Virus record (IMG/VR): IMGVR_UViG_3300044971_001893
Coordinates: 1 to 48,143 of that record
From: a virus
Length of the DNA: 48,143 bases
Strand: one strand, 5' to 3'
Position 1 is the first letter of the stretch. The number at the start of each line of letters is the position of its first letter. The notes below the pieces were generated by a model. That model did not search any database. It had not been told where the DNA came from and saw nothing but the letters and a program-made list of their open reading frames with translations. Position numbers and translations under genes: made by a program. This document shows, piece by piece, positions 17,052 through 24,821 of the stretch.

Positions 17052-17381
17052 TTAGCCTAGCCTTTTGTATTCTTTTATATCTCCATTTTGGGATATTTTT
17101 TGATCTTCATATGTTGATGCGACCCTACGATAATACTCCTGTTTTATGTTTTCTAATACACCAGTTATGATCGCTATTTTAGGATAGGATGGAGTACCCA
17201 TTAAACCAGCACTAACTCGGCTAAAAACATAGTTAATATTACCCGCGATCTTTAATAGTTGTTCATTACTCAGTTCGGTTGTATCAAAAGGCTTATCCAG
17301 AACCGTATTTTTAAGACAAAGAATGAGTTCGCCTACGCACTCGTCAAGTTTACTTCTATTAGATTCATCTATATATGGCAT
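17052..17381 (-). CDS. DUF6899-like protein
   Basis: 109 residues. It starts MPYIDESNRSKLDE and has the family pattern: conserved start, NINYVFSRV, then VLENIKQEYYRRVASTYEDQKI near the C-terminus followed by NGD. The family is widespread in phages with unknown function. It lies 3 bp after the kinase-like gene. Confidence 0.7.
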   Translation of the reverse strand: MPYIDESNRSKLDECVGELILCLKNTVLDKPFDTTELSNEQLLKIAGNINYVFSRVSAGLMGTPSYPKIAIITGVLENIKQEYYRRVASTYEDQKISQNGDIKEYKRLG

Positions 17382-17384
17382 TTT

Positions 17385-17918
17385 TTAGTCCTCGCTGCAT
17401 CTACATTGATACTTATTACAATAACAACATTTAGGCCCAGGGCTTGAAAAACCCCAAGCATTAGCATAACCATCAAAACTTTCTTTCCCGGTATCTATAC
17501 ATACTAGTTTAGTTTTGCCCTTTCTTTCTATTAGTCCAATGTTCCAATAGTGGCAATCCCAAAACTTTAATTTGGTTTTTTGATATATTTTATTTACTAG
17601 ATTTTGTATAGACCTTAAAGAATGTGGCCTATCATTAGTACATATGGGCATCTGTGCTTTTTCGGTAATATACCCCCAGCCACTAGTCATAGAAGGACAA
17701 TCTATATCAGAGCAGAATTGTAGTTGACAAACATCTCCAAGAACTTTTGGGGCTAGGTCAAAAAGACTCAACTTCTTTTGTCTCCAATATGAATCTAAAG
17801 CCTTTTGCTTATTACGAAACTCTTTAAATCCAAGATCGTTTTGGCTTACTATGCTATAGAATTGAGCATAGCCTCCTTCATCGTATAGATTTATATCTAT
17901 AAGATAGTTTTTACTCAT
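17385..17918 (-). CDS. Miniature protein-kinase-like protein with Cys-rich tail
   Basis: 177 residues. Kinase-fold landmarks in order: Lys32 in GFKEF (candidate ATP lysine), a hinge-like GYITEKA at 83-89, a catalytic-loop pattern D-C-H-Y-W-N at 121-126, and IDTGKESF with Asp142 as the DFG-like metal ligand. The C-terminal KCCYCNKYQCRC is a probable zinc knuckle. Far shorter than normal kinases (about 250 or more). It could be a phosphotransferase or a pseudokinase; the substrate is unknown. Stop and start overlap with the next gene upstream (ATGA). Confidence 0.55.
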   Translation of the reverse strand: MSKNYLIDINLYDEGGYAQFYSIVSQNDLGFKEFRNKQKALDSYWRQKKLSLFDLAPKVLGDVCQLQFCSDIDCPSMTSGWGYITEKAQMPICTNDRPHSLRSIQNLVNKIYQKTKLKFWDCHYWNIGLIERKGKTKLVCIDTGKESFDGYANAWGFSSPGPKCCYCNKYQCRCSED

Positions 17919-18235
17919 TGTTTTTCTTCAATGGGATTTCCGGTTAGCATTTCAACAAGACGAACCGCATCACTAAGATTATCAAAGGTTCCTATGTGCA
18001 TACCAGATTGAACATGATCCGCTTTAAAAGACCCAAAAACCACATAGAATGGTTCCCCAACCGTTTCATCTCTAGAAAAATAGTCTTCTGCATCTTTTAC
18101 AGCATCGAAGATAACCCCGCCCTCATAATCCTTAATTTCTTTTACGGTGTCTATAGCAAAATACTGAAAATGAGATCTAGGATTTCCGGTATTCAACCCA
18201 ATGCCTCTAAAAAACCTATTACTAATTGTTGTCAT
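17915..18235 (-). CDS. Hypothetical protein
   Basis: 106 residues, alpha/beta composition, begins MTTISNRFFRGIGLNTGN. No known motif seen. Coupled to the kinase-like gene through a 4-bp overlap. Confidence 0.55.
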   Translation of the reverse strand: MTTISNRFFRGIGLNTGNPRSHFQYFAIDTVKEIKDYEGGVIFDAVKDAEDYFSRDETVGEPFYVVFGSFKADHVQSGMHIGTFDNLSDAVRLVEMLTGNPIEEKQ

Positions 18236-18237
18236 GT

Positions 18238-18480
18238 TTAATCTTGCCTATAAAGAGGAACTACTGTTTTTTGGTCGTTATATGGATTATTTTGTAGTCT
18301 CAGATCATACAAATCTCCATACTGGTTTATTTTAGCCCAAGCAACTGGTTGGTCAAGTTTTTCATACTTGGCTTTTAGTCTTTTGAGTTCGTCTTTGGCA
18401 TTGTTAACCACAAAACGATCAGCACCATTAGCCCACGCAAATTCAATTAAATATTCTATCGGATTGGCGTGTTGTTCCAT
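18238..18480 (-). CDS. Conserved small phage protein
   Basis: 80 residues from the ATG at 18480 (the frame opens at a TTG). Helical first half, then PVAWAKINQYGDLYDLRL and a final VVPLYR, a C-terminal pattern seen in many small phage proteins of unknown function. Confidence 0.6.
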   Translation of the reverse strand: MEQHANPIEYLIEFAWANGADRFVVNNAKDELKRLKAKYEKLDQPVAWAKINQYGDLYDLRLQNNPYNDQKTVVPLYRQD

Positions 18481-18481
18481 T

Positions 18482-18697
18482 TTATGCAAATCCTATTCTA
18501 GTTTTTTCGGAAAGTGTTACTTCTATCTCATTGGCAGAAAATGTTTGAGTTGTATAAGAGCGACTATTCCACCAGCCACACTCGTATGTAATGTGGTTTT
18601 CGCCCCTAATATTTATTCCAACTATTGTACCAAACACATCATCTGCCAACTTTACTTGGCTACCAATCTTATATAGTTCTATAGTATTCTTACTCAT
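18482..18697 (-). CDS. Hypothetical SH3-like protein
   Basis: 71 residues. IGSQVKLADDVFGTIVGI and YECGWW suggest a small beta-barrel similar to phage/bacterial SH3-like proteins. No functional assignment. Its stop overlaps the next gene's start region. Confidence 0.55.
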   Translation of the reverse strand: MSKNTIELYKIGSQVKLADDVFGTIVGINIRGENHITYECGWWNSRSYTTQTFSANEIEVTLSEKTRIGFA

Positions 18698-18714
18698 ATA
18701 TCTCCTTTGTATTT

Positions 18715-19014
18715 CTAGCGATACCTAACACAAGCATACCATCCTCTCGCCCCTCTGGCAACCCCAATTTCTACCGGAGTCTTTTGTCCCCAATAGCAAC
18801 AATTTTTAATAGCACGATCCGCACTAATGGGAGAAAAACCCACCCCTTCATAGCCTCTATTTCCACCACAATGACCCATAGAATTTCTTTGGGCCTGAAT
18901 ATTTGCAACCCCTTGTGCTGATGACGTTGTATATGCGTATGTTTTATTCACATTTTGAGCATTAGCAACTACGGGGCAGACCAAGAACAGACCAATAATA
19001 AAAGCCTTCTTCAT
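18715..19014 (-). CDS. Exported small Cys-containing protein
   Basis: 99 residues with a textbook signal peptide (MKKAFIIGLFLVCPVVANA). The mature part has MGHCGGNRGYEGVG, NCCYWG and ACVRY. I associate this secreted type with Planctomycetota genomes, suggesting acquisition from or adaptation to such a host; weak evidence. GGAGG precedes the ATG. Located just after a terminator, so it has its own transcription or readthrough. Confidence 0.65.
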   Translation of the reverse strand: MKKAFIIGLFLVCPVVANAQNVNKTYAYTTSSAQGVANIQAQRNSMGHCGGNRGYEGVGFSPISADRAIKNCCYWGQKTPVEIGVARGARGWYACVRYR

Positions 19015-19043
19015 AATTTCCTCCTTGAAAGTTATAGATGGGA

Positions 19044-19090
19044 TAAAAAGATCCCCCGAAAGTGTGCATTATTAAGAGGCATCGGGGGTT
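19044..19090 (-). terminator. Rho-independent terminator (possibly bidirectional)
   Basis: CCCCCGA and TCGGGGG arms are separated by 22 nt. On the minus strand the hairpin is followed by ATCTTTTT after the gene at 19106-19324; on the plus strand by TTTCTTTTT. The loop is long for an intrinsic terminator. Confidence 0.7.
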
Positions 19091-19105
19091 TCTTTTTCAT
19101 AAAAA

Positions 19106-19324
19106 TTATCGGATAACAGTTACGTTACGGGTGCGACAAACACCGTTAGCACAACCTGAAACAATTCTCTTTGGTAGAACTACGGTTTCACGAACAACAC
19201 TCTTTGTAACAGTCACAACTTTTCGACCGCGAACAACCGCACAATTACCAGACTGGCAATCTCCAGCAAAAGATAGTGCCGGAATCGAAAGAGCAACAAC
19301 TAGAAACAGAACAATATTCTTCAT
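19106..19324 (-). CDS. Exported micro-protein with CxxxxC motifs
   Basis: 72 residues. Signal peptide MKNIVLFLVVALSIPALSFA, then GDCQSGNCAVV, a Val/Lys/Arg-rich stretch and SGCANGVCRTR. Compact secreted peptide, perhaps disulfide-bonded, with its own promoter (19388-19416) and terminator, so it is an independent transcription unit. Function unknown; a cell-surface or host-signalling role is speculation. Confidence 0.7.
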   Translation of the reverse strand: MKNIVLFLVVALSIPALSFAGDCQSGNCAVVRGRKVVTVTKSVVRETVVLPKRIVSGCANGVCRTRNVTVIR

Positions 19325-19387
19325 ATTAGAATCTCCTTGGTGTTTAAAAAATAAAAGGTCAAATCCATTCGACTCAGTTAACTGAGT

Positions 19388-19416
19388 ATCATAGTCCGCT
19401 CAGTATCCACTGTCAA
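19388..19416 (-). promoter_or_regulatory. Sigma70-like promoter
   Basis: TTGACA, 17 nt, TATGAT on the minus strand, about 65 bp upstream of the 19106-19324 gene and just downstream of tRNA-Leu. The spacer has GGATAC rather than CGATA. Confidence 0.7.
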
Positions 19417-19435
19417 CATACAAAATTGTATGCAG

Positions 19436-19508
19436 TAGGAGTGGTGGGAGTCGAACCCACACTTGCAAAATTTTAAGTTTTGTGACTCTGCCATTGGTCT
19501 ACACTCCC
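19436..19508 (-). tRNA. tRNA with UAA anticodon (Leu), short variable loop
   Basis: 73 nt. Acceptor GGGAGTG/CACTCCT, D arm with GG in the loop, anticodon arm CAAAA-CTTAAAA-TTTTG (anticodon TAA), T arm GTGGG-TTCGACT-CCCAC, A73. CCA is not encoded. The variable loop is only about 5 nt, whereas bacterial tRNA-Leu has a long variable arm. Confidence 0.9.
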
Positions 19509-19604
19509 ATAAAACACACCGACTACACAAACCATTGATTTGAGGTTGACTATAACTTTGTGCCTCTCGTTTAGTTTGTGTAGCCAGTGCATCTTGGGTT
19601 TTAA

Positions 19605-19886
19605 TCAGCCGTTGGCATGAGCCTTAAGACGGGCCACAATCTGAGCCATCTGCTCAACATTGTCCACCGTCTTGATTGGCTTCGCACGTTCCATTGTGGG
19701 CAACTCAATACCCTTGGCCTTAAGAGCCTCCTTGGTACGAGCAAAACGAGCCATCGTACTAGCGACCTTCTGACCCGTCTTAGTAGCAATCTCAGCATAG
19801 GTCTTGCTAGAAAACACCGCCTCAAGAAACTGCTCGTCGCTGCAACGAACACGCTTCTGCTTTTCCAGAGTAGTAACTTCAGCCAT
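19605..19886 (-). CDS. Small helix-turn-helix-like protein
   Basis: 93 residues from the ATG with GGAGG 6 nt upstream (the frame opens at a TTG). SDEQFLEAVFSSKTYAEIAT-KTGQKVASTMARFAR looks like an HTH DNA-binding segment. The gene looks more GC-rich than its neighbours and has its own consensus promoter, fitting a regulator. No specific family recognised. Confidence 0.65.
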   Translation of the reverse strand: MAEVTTLEKQKRVRCSDEQFLEAVFSSKTYAEIATKTGQKVASTMARFARTKEALKAKGIELPTMERAKPIKTVDNVEQMAQIVARLKAHANG

Positions 19887-19965
19887 AATCAACCTCCAAA
19901 TCTTAATCCAAACTCACTCAGCAGGATTCGATCACGCGACCGATTAACTCCTGCCTTGTCCTTTC

Positions 19966-19994
19966 ATTGTACAACAGTGTATCGTCACTGTCAA
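19966..19994 (-). promoter_or_regulatory. Sigma70-like promoter with CGAT spacer box
   Basis: TTGACA, 17 nt containing GACGATAC, TACAAT. It drives the HTH-like gene at 19605-19886. Confidence 0.8.
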
Positions 19995-20054
19995 TACGCA
20001 TCCTTGAAAAATTTTTGCGTTCCAACTCGTTTTTTGAAAAAACTAAATTGTGTC

Positions 20055-20453
20055 CTAGTTAGACTTTCTTCGCAACCAGCGAGAATATTCTGGTGCTTTA
20101 TATCCTGTTTTTCTTGACATCTCATTATTATTGATTTGATTTATAATAATAGACGTTGGCAAACTTTTAACACCCATCTTTGCCTTAAAGTCTGGATTCG
20201 CTTCTATGTCTATAATACATACAATATATCTATCTATGTCTTCTATGTTTGATAGATCTTTTTTAAGTTGCTGACAGTATCCGCACCAATCAGCACTAAA
20301 TATTAAAAGTATTGGCATATCGGCTTCTTTTGCCAAAACCTTTGCTGTTTCATAATCGTCTTTAATGACGTATGAAGTTTCAGAAACTTGAGCGTTTGCT
20401 AAAGTGGAGATAAATAAACACAATAGAGTAACAACTGTGGACAATCGTTTCAT
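20055..20453 (-). CDS. Exported thioredoxin-fold protein
   Basis: 132 residues. Signal peptide (residues 1-21, ending ANA), redox motif WCGYC at 56-60, and a cis-proline loop SLPTS at 98-102. A periplasmic disulfide oxidoreductase; it could serve the Cys-containing exported phage proteins encoded nearby. The CGYC dipeptide resembles DsbD/SoxW-type thioredoxins more than DsbA. Confidence 0.85.
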   Translation of the reverse strand: MKRLSTVVTLLCLFISTLANAQVSETSYVIKDDYETAKVLAKEADMPILLIFSADWCGYCQQLKKDLSNIEDIDRYIVCIIDIEANPDFKAKMGVKSLPTSIIINQINNNEMSRKTGYKAPEYSRWLRRKSN

Positions 20454-20474
20454 GGTTTACTCCACCATATCGAC

Positions 20475-20744
20475 TTAATTATTTTCTAGTGTGACTTTAA
20501 TAATAGCATAGTCTTCTCTATCGCTATCTATGATTTGTATTTCTGTGACCCTTCCTTTTCCAAAAAAATCATAACCAATATGCAAAAATGGGCCACCCTC
20601 AAAATCTGCATATGTTGGACTACTTGGGTCTACTTCAAAGCCTATTCTTAAAAACCCGCTATCTCCTTCGACTATAAACTGATTATCATTTATTTGAGTT
20701 ACAGTTCTTTTCCTTCCATATCTAGATTTTATATTACTAGACAC
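20475..20744 (-). CDS. Hypothetical beta-rich protein
   Basis: 89 residues, mostly strands, with RYGRKRTVTQINDNQFIVEG then a Gly/Asp-rich middle. No recognised motif. Overlaps the upstream coiled-coil gene by 8 bp. Confidence 0.55.
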   Translation of the reverse strand: MSSNIKSRYGRKRTVTQINDNQFIVEGDSGFLRIGFEVDPSSPTYADFEGGPFLHIGYDFFGKGRVTEIQIIDSDREDYAIIKVTLENN

Positions 20745-20928
20745 AAACTACCTCTTGAGTACTAACATGATCTTCTTTATTTACAGACGCTAGACCATTA
20801 AGAACGTCTTTTAGAGTTTTATTTTCTTCTTGTAGTATTTGAATAATTCTATCAGCATCCGAAAGTGCCATACTTAGAACCTTGACTTTCTTAGCCAACT
20901 CATCACCCACATAATTATTCATGCTCAT
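20737..20928 (-). CDS. Small coiled-coil protein
   Basis: 63 residues with a leucine-heptad helix in the middle (VKVLSMALSDADRIIQILQE onward) and an alternative start two codons in. Not recognised. Same minus-strand run as the exported thioredoxin. Confidence 0.5.
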   Translation of the reverse strand: MSMNNYVGDELAKKVKVLSMALSDADRIIQILQEENKTLKDVLNGLASVNKEDHVSTQEVVCV

Positions 20929-20970
20929 GATAAACTCCTTTTTAGGAATATACTACATATATTAAATACA

Positions 20971-21255
20971 CTATTTGATATCAATTTCGACCAGAAATCG
21001 CCTCAAGTCTTTCAACTGGGCATGTGTTAAAACTATTTGATCTGAATATGGTTTCGAGTGTACCAAAACCTGCCAGATATATCTTAATTTTTGCCATAAT
21101 GACAGGCTTCTGGCATATGACGGGTAGGAGTAAATAGATAGGTCTGCTATTTGGCACTCATGGTCATACTCTATATATAGAATCTCGCCTTTACAATCAC
21201 AAGGCACAAATACCGATGTTGTTTTATCTTTACTGTATTTTGTCACGCATCCCAT
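20971..21255 (-). CDS. Conserved phage protein (CDCKGEI family)
   Basis: 94 residues. VPCDCKGEILYIEYDHE, then SLWQKLRYIWQVLV, then SDQIVLTHAQLKDL: a pattern I recognise from small phage proteins of unknown function. The two close Cys may bind metal. Overlaps the upstream gene by 26 bp. Confidence 0.6.
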   Translation of the reverse strand: MGCVTKYSKDKTTSVFVPCDCKGEILYIEYDHECQIADLSIYSYPSYARSLSLWQKLRYIWQVLVHSKPYSDQIVLTHAQLKDLRRFLVEIDIK

Positions 21256-21448
21256 ATAGGTGCGATCCTCCTTGATCTTCCTTTATTTCAGTAAATTCTT
21301 GTGGACTTAATAGATATGTGACTTGAGAAGATTCTCCCCAAATCTCATACAGTTGAGAGTTTAGCCTTCTGGTAATATAGCCATATTCTGTTATGGCGTG
21401 GTTATTCCCATCATTAGTATCAATTAGAACCCTTACTCCTGCTGACAT
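21230..21448 (-). CDS. Hypothetical protein
   Basis: 72 residues, begins MSAGVRVLIDTNDGNN. Not recognised. It overlaps the ends of both neighbours, including the small gene at 21420-21551 in another frame. Confidence 0.5.
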   Translation of the reverse strand: MSAGVRVLIDTNDGNNHAITEYGYITRRLNSQLYEIWGESSQVTYLLSPQEFTEIKEDQGGSHLYGMRDKIQ

Positions 21449-21551
21449 TTTTTGGTTCCTTTTTCTTAAAGATTCTATCGTAGTTATCAGCCCATGTTTT
21501 TGGGTCTACGCTCTTTGGTCTGCGTTTCGACCCCTTACCATTTTCACTCAT
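21420..21551 (-). CDS. Conserved phage micro-protein (NGKGSKRRP motif)
   Basis: 43 residues: starts MSENGKGSKRRPKSVDPKTW, then ADNYDRIFKKKEP. This short protein with NGKGSxxRP and a W/Y-x-x-xFDxIF-like end recurs in many phages. Its ATG lies 1 bp after the glycosylase-like gene's stop. Function unknown; strongly basic. Confidence 0.7.
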   Translation of the reverse strand: MSENGKGSKRRPKSVDPKTWADNYDRIFKKKEPKNVSRSKGSN

Positions 21552-22250
21552 TTATTCCTCCAATACGAATGACCAGTAACGACTATCTTCCTTCTTCTGA
21601 AGATCGTCCCAATAAATAGAACGGGCAATATAAGAAGGAATCTTATGCTTGCCACAATTTATCATCCAGTGACGCTCCATTTGCTTATATACGAACGAAC
21701 CAGACTTACTCTTATTATACTTCAGACTTTCAACATCGTACAGCCTCAACTGGTGAATATCCCCACAGAGTACTCTGGCCTCATTGGGATGAATCATTTC
21801 AAGAGCAAAACTAATCTTAGCCAAACCAATACCGCTAATCTTATTTAGGATACTGTCTCGCTTCTTAACGTGATACTTCTTAGTTGTAAGATAAAAGTCT
21901 TTAGGATTGGCCCAAAACTTTGTGCTAAAGTCCCAAATATAATTGGTTCGGTTATTGTGCAGACCGACTCCGCTCTTGTGGAGTTTTTCAAGAAGAACTT
22001 CTTTGCTATCAATCCATTCGTTAAAATTTTTGATGGCATTATAACCCTTGACATTACCCTGCCAAGTGGTATGGACGCTGCAATATGCGAAAAGATAACG
22101 CCGAAAAATATCTTCATTGGTTTTCGGGCGAACGCTCTCCCAATAATCCTTATAGGCTACAATCTTATCCTTGGGAAAGTTCTTAAAGAATTCGTCGGCC
22201 TTAGACGTATTAATAACTACGGGCTTTTTCTCAACTACTGCTTCGCTCAT
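21552..22250 (-). CDS. HhH-GPD-like DNA glycosylase candidate
   Basis: 232 residues. A helix-hairpin-helix ISGIGLAKISFALEM at 138-152 is followed by LCGDIHQLRLY with Asp164 where the catalytic Asp of HhH-GPD enzymes lies. The rest is helical, as expected. It would excise damaged bases; no catalytic Lys is evident in the hairpin, so a monofunctional enzyme is likelier. Own promoter at 22287-22315. Confidence 0.6.
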   Translation of the reverse strand: MSEAVVEKKPVVINTSKADEFFKNFPKDKIVAYKDYWESVRPKTNEDIFRRYLFAYCSVHTTWQGNVKGYNAIKNFNEWIDSKEVLLEKLHKSGVGLHNNRTNYIWDFSTKFWANPKDFYLTTKKYHVKKRDSILNKISGIGLAKISFALEMIHPNEARVLCGDIHQLRLYDVESLKYNKSKSGSFVYKQMERHWMINCGKHKIPSYIARSIYWDDLQKKEDSRYWSFVLEE

Positions 22251-22286
22251 ATTTACTCCAATGTTTGTTCCAAAGTGTATGCTCCG

Positions 22287-22315
22287 ATTCTACACTAAAG
22301 GTATCGGCTTGTCAA
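22287..22315 (-). promoter_or_regulatory. Sigma70-like promoter with GCCGATA box
   Basis: TTGACA, 17 nt beginning AGCCGATAC, TAGAAT. About 40 bp upstream of the glycosylase-like gene. Confidence 0.8.
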
Positions 22316-22326
22316 GTGTCATTACT

Positions 22327-22623
22327 TCAATCAAATGGACAAGCGTTTGGATCGCCACCATTGTTAATAAATTCCTGATGTTTTTCTTGATATAAAACAC
22401 CAGTATGAAACCCCTTTTTTTGAGATTTTTGTTTTTCTTCTTGTTTCTTTTTTTTATTCTGGAATTTTCGTTGTTTTTTTAGGGTTTTCTTTGTTTCTTT
22501 TTGCTCTTGAATAGAATCTAATGCTCCTATTCTTTTTGCTTCTTGTAAACCATACTCTTGAATAATTCTACGATTACCTCTAAATTGTGAACTTTTACTA
22601 TATCTATTTGCTTTATATTTCAC
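22327..22623 (-). CDS. Basic Lys-rich protein
   Basis: About 98 residues from a GTG start preceded by GGAGG (inside the ligase gene end). The middle is a Lys/Gln/Glu helix (KKTLKKQRKFQNKKKKQ), flanked by short conserved-looking ends (YQEKHQEFINNGG, NACPFD). Not recognised; a nucleic-acid-binding role is possible. Confidence 0.5.
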   Translation of the reverse strand: MKYKANRYSKSSQFRGNRRIIQEYGLQEAKRIGALDSIQEQKETKKTLKKQRKFQNKKKKQEEKQKSQKKGFHTGVLYQEKHQEFINNGGDPNACPFD

Positions 22624-23920
22624 GACTACCTCCATGTAAAATTTTGAAAGTGGGAAATCTTAAAGAGATACCGCCATCTTGATTCTCACTCTCGCTAAAG
22701 TACTGGACAGTAATAATCTTACCAAGAATCTTTTTGGGATGCTTATGAAAGTCCTGTCTTTGTTCGATACTAAAGCCGCTGCCGACTCTAACATCATAGC
22801 CTTTATGCTTAATGGTTACGCAACTAAGCATAGTTTCTTCTGTTTCTTGACCATCTTTAACATAACGAAATGGCCCCATTTCAACATCAACAACCTCATA
22901 TTCATCATCAGAAAATGACTTATACTTAAGCAAATCTTTCGATCTTTTTCCCTTATATGGTTCGTCCGCTCTCAGCATCAGTCCTTCCCAGCCATATTCA
23001 TTAGACAAGGATACCCATTCTTCAAAATGAGCATCATCCTTAACCTTATCTTGAGCCAAAACGCTCAAACATGGACAGGTATTCTTTCTCATTACTTCTC
23101 TAAGATTATTATACCTATGAGAAAACAGTTTGCCCTTAGTACCCTTTTGACTATAGAATTCGTCATGACTAATCATGTCGAATATTTTGTACGAGGGATT
23201 TGGAATAGTGTGGTCTTTCTTACGAAGTTCCTTCATAACTCCCTGGAAATCCTCGTTACCATTTTCGTCCACAAGGCAAAGTTCACCGTCGAATACTACG
23301 TTAGAAATACCCAAATTGCGTATACCATCAGCAACAACAGAGAGAGTATCGAAAACCTTACCTGTTCTTGAAAAGAAAATGGTTTCGCCTTTACTATCCA
23401 CAACGCCAATACACCTAGCGCCATCAATTTTACGACTAACATACCAATCGTCCTTCCAGTCTACAATTTTAGGTTCATATTTTTCAGCGAGTGCAACGCT
23501 AAATGTGGGAATAAAATCTGGAATCGCTTTATTAATCAACTTATCGCCAGCACGAGTTTTTAGGTCTTTATCAATAATACAATGGATAAGTTCTTTATGC
23601 TCTGGATGAGAATCGACGAAACTATTTACCGCACCAATAGCATCGTGACCAGTAATCTCTCTATTTTTAAGAGCATCAAGCAAATCAAAAATACTTTTAT
23701 AAGCATGACCTCTCAGATGAGATTTTTTCTTAAGATTATCGCTTGTCACAAAATATTGCCAAGTTGGATGATAAGTATAAAGCAGAATGTTCTTAATAAA
23801 ATTTGCACCAGCACCATTACCAGAAACATAGTCTGTAATAATGTCCACTTTATCGTTTGTGCTACTGGTGGCACGAAGATCACGAACAAAACCATCAAGA
23901 TGTTCAAAACTATCGGTCAT
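22613..23920 (-). CDS. ATP-dependent DNA ligase
   Basis: 435 residues from the ATG with AGGAGG upstream. Adenylation motif I is SRKIDGAR with Lys164, followed by FSRTGK, FDGELCL (motif III/IIIa), EGLMLR (motif IV) and DLLKYK (motif V), then an OB-fold end. Seals nicks during phage replication and repair. T4-like domain order with a helical N-terminal region. Promoter 23947-23975 lies directly upstream. Confidence 0.92.
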   Translation of the reverse strand: MTDSFEHLDGFVRDLRATSSTNDKVDIITDYVSGNGAGANFIKNILLYTYHPTWQYFVTSDNLKKKSHLRGHAYKSIFDLLDALKNREITGHDAIGAVNSFVDSHPEHKELIHCIIDKDLKTRAGDKLINKAIPDFIPTFSVALAEKYEPKIVDWKDDWYVSRKIDGARCIGVVDSKGETIFFSRTGKVFDTLSVVADGIRNLGISNVVFDGELCLVDENGNEDFQGVMKELRKKDHTIPNPSYKIFDMISHDEFYSQKGTKGKLFSHRYNNLREVMRKNTCPCLSVLAQDKVKDDAHFEEWVSLSNEYGWEGLMLRADEPYKGKRSKDLLKYKSFSDDEYEVVDVEMGPFRYVKDGQETEETMLSCVTIKHKGYDVRVGSGFSIEQRQDFHKHPKKILGKIITVQYFSESENQDGGISLRFPTFKILHGGSREI

Positions 23921-23946
23921 ACCAAATCCTCCTGTGTTATCCCAAC

Positions 23947-23975
23947 ATTCTAGCATAAGCCAATCGTCTTGTCAA
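23947..23975 (-). promoter_or_regulatory. Sigma70-like promoter with CGAT box (ligase)
   Basis: TTGACA, 17 nt containing GACGATTGG, TAGAAT. It overlaps the last bases of the DUF6356-like gene and sits 27 bp before the ligase ATG. Confidence 0.85.
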
Positions 23976-24193
23976 GTATCGTCAATTTGTTTGCGTTTCT
24001 TGAACACCCTAGCCATAATTTGTATTAGGTCGCTACCAGCAGTCTGATAAAATGCCGGGCAAATAGCATGAATAATTAATAGAGCCCCCGATAAAAAACA
24101 AACAAATCCATAAAAAACAGCAAACTTAAAGTGCTGTAAATACGTCATCCCATTTTCTTCTAAGTGTTCAATCCACCTTTTCTTTAAATTCAT
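23972..24193 (-). CDS. DUF6356-like membrane protein
   Basis: 73 residues from the ATG with GAGG upstream. WIEHLEENGMTYLQHFKFAVFYG is followed by a hydrophobic hairpin and IHAICPAFYQTAGSD, matching DUF6356 in order. Inner-membrane protein of unknown function. Confidence 0.7.
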   Translation of the reverse strand: MNLKKRWIEHLEENGMTYLQHFKFAVFYGFVCFLSGALLIIHAICPAFYQTAGSDLIQIMARVFKKRKQIDDT

Positions 24194-24821
24194 AGAAATA
24201 AACCTCTTCGTCGCTTTCACTCACCCATCTGCTTCCAGTGTTTTCACAACTAAATTCCAGTCCAAACACCTTCCAGTCTGGTTTTTTATCAAACCTTTTG
24301 CTGATAAAGGAACCACCATCCATCCACAAGATTCTATTATTTGGTTGAATAAAATACTGACCACCATTTCCTTCAAAAACATGACCGCATTTATGTCCAG
24401 CCGCTATTTCACCATAGCCATTTTGATACTGAGGCCCAAAACACCAGTCTATAGTAAATAGATATTTAGCCTTGTGTAGTGTTTTATTCTTTAGAAGAAT
24501 ATTTGCTGCTCTATTTTTAGTATATTGATCAATTTTTATACTAGCGTAATAACTCATACTATCCCATAATTGAATCCAGTCCAAAGGATAGTCTGAGCCT
24601 CCACTTTCATTTGCTCTTAAATAGTGGATTGGAACTCTGGCGTGTTGACTGCCATACTCTGTCATAACAGAAAACAAGCCGCATCTTTGTGGAATACTCG
24701 TAAAGTTAAATACTTCTACTGGTATTCTATCTGAATTTATGTCTGGAGATTTGTTATATAGGAAATTTGTGTCAAGATACGCTATGAAAATAGGAGTATC
24801 AATATTCAGATAGTTGCTCAT
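24168..24821 (-). CDS. Hypothetical protein
   Basis: 217 residues, begins MSNYLNIDTPIFIAYLDTNF. Mixed alpha/beta with several Cys and aromatic residues, including an Asp-Trp-Cys segment (FTIDWCFGPQ); no family I can name. It overlaps the endonuclease VII start by 4 bp and the membrane protein gene at its 3' end. Confidence 0.6.
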   Translation of the reverse strand: MSNYLNIDTPIFIAYLDTNFLYNKSPDINSDRIPVEVFNFTSIPQRCGLFSVMTEYGSQHARVPIHYLRANESGGSDYPLDWIQLWDSMSYYASIKIDQYTKNRAANILLKNKTLHKAKYLFTIDWCFGPQYQNGYGEIAAGHKCGHVFEGNGGQYFIQPNNRILWMDGGSFISKRFDKKPDWKVFGLEFSCENTGSRWVSESDEEVYFYEFKEKVD

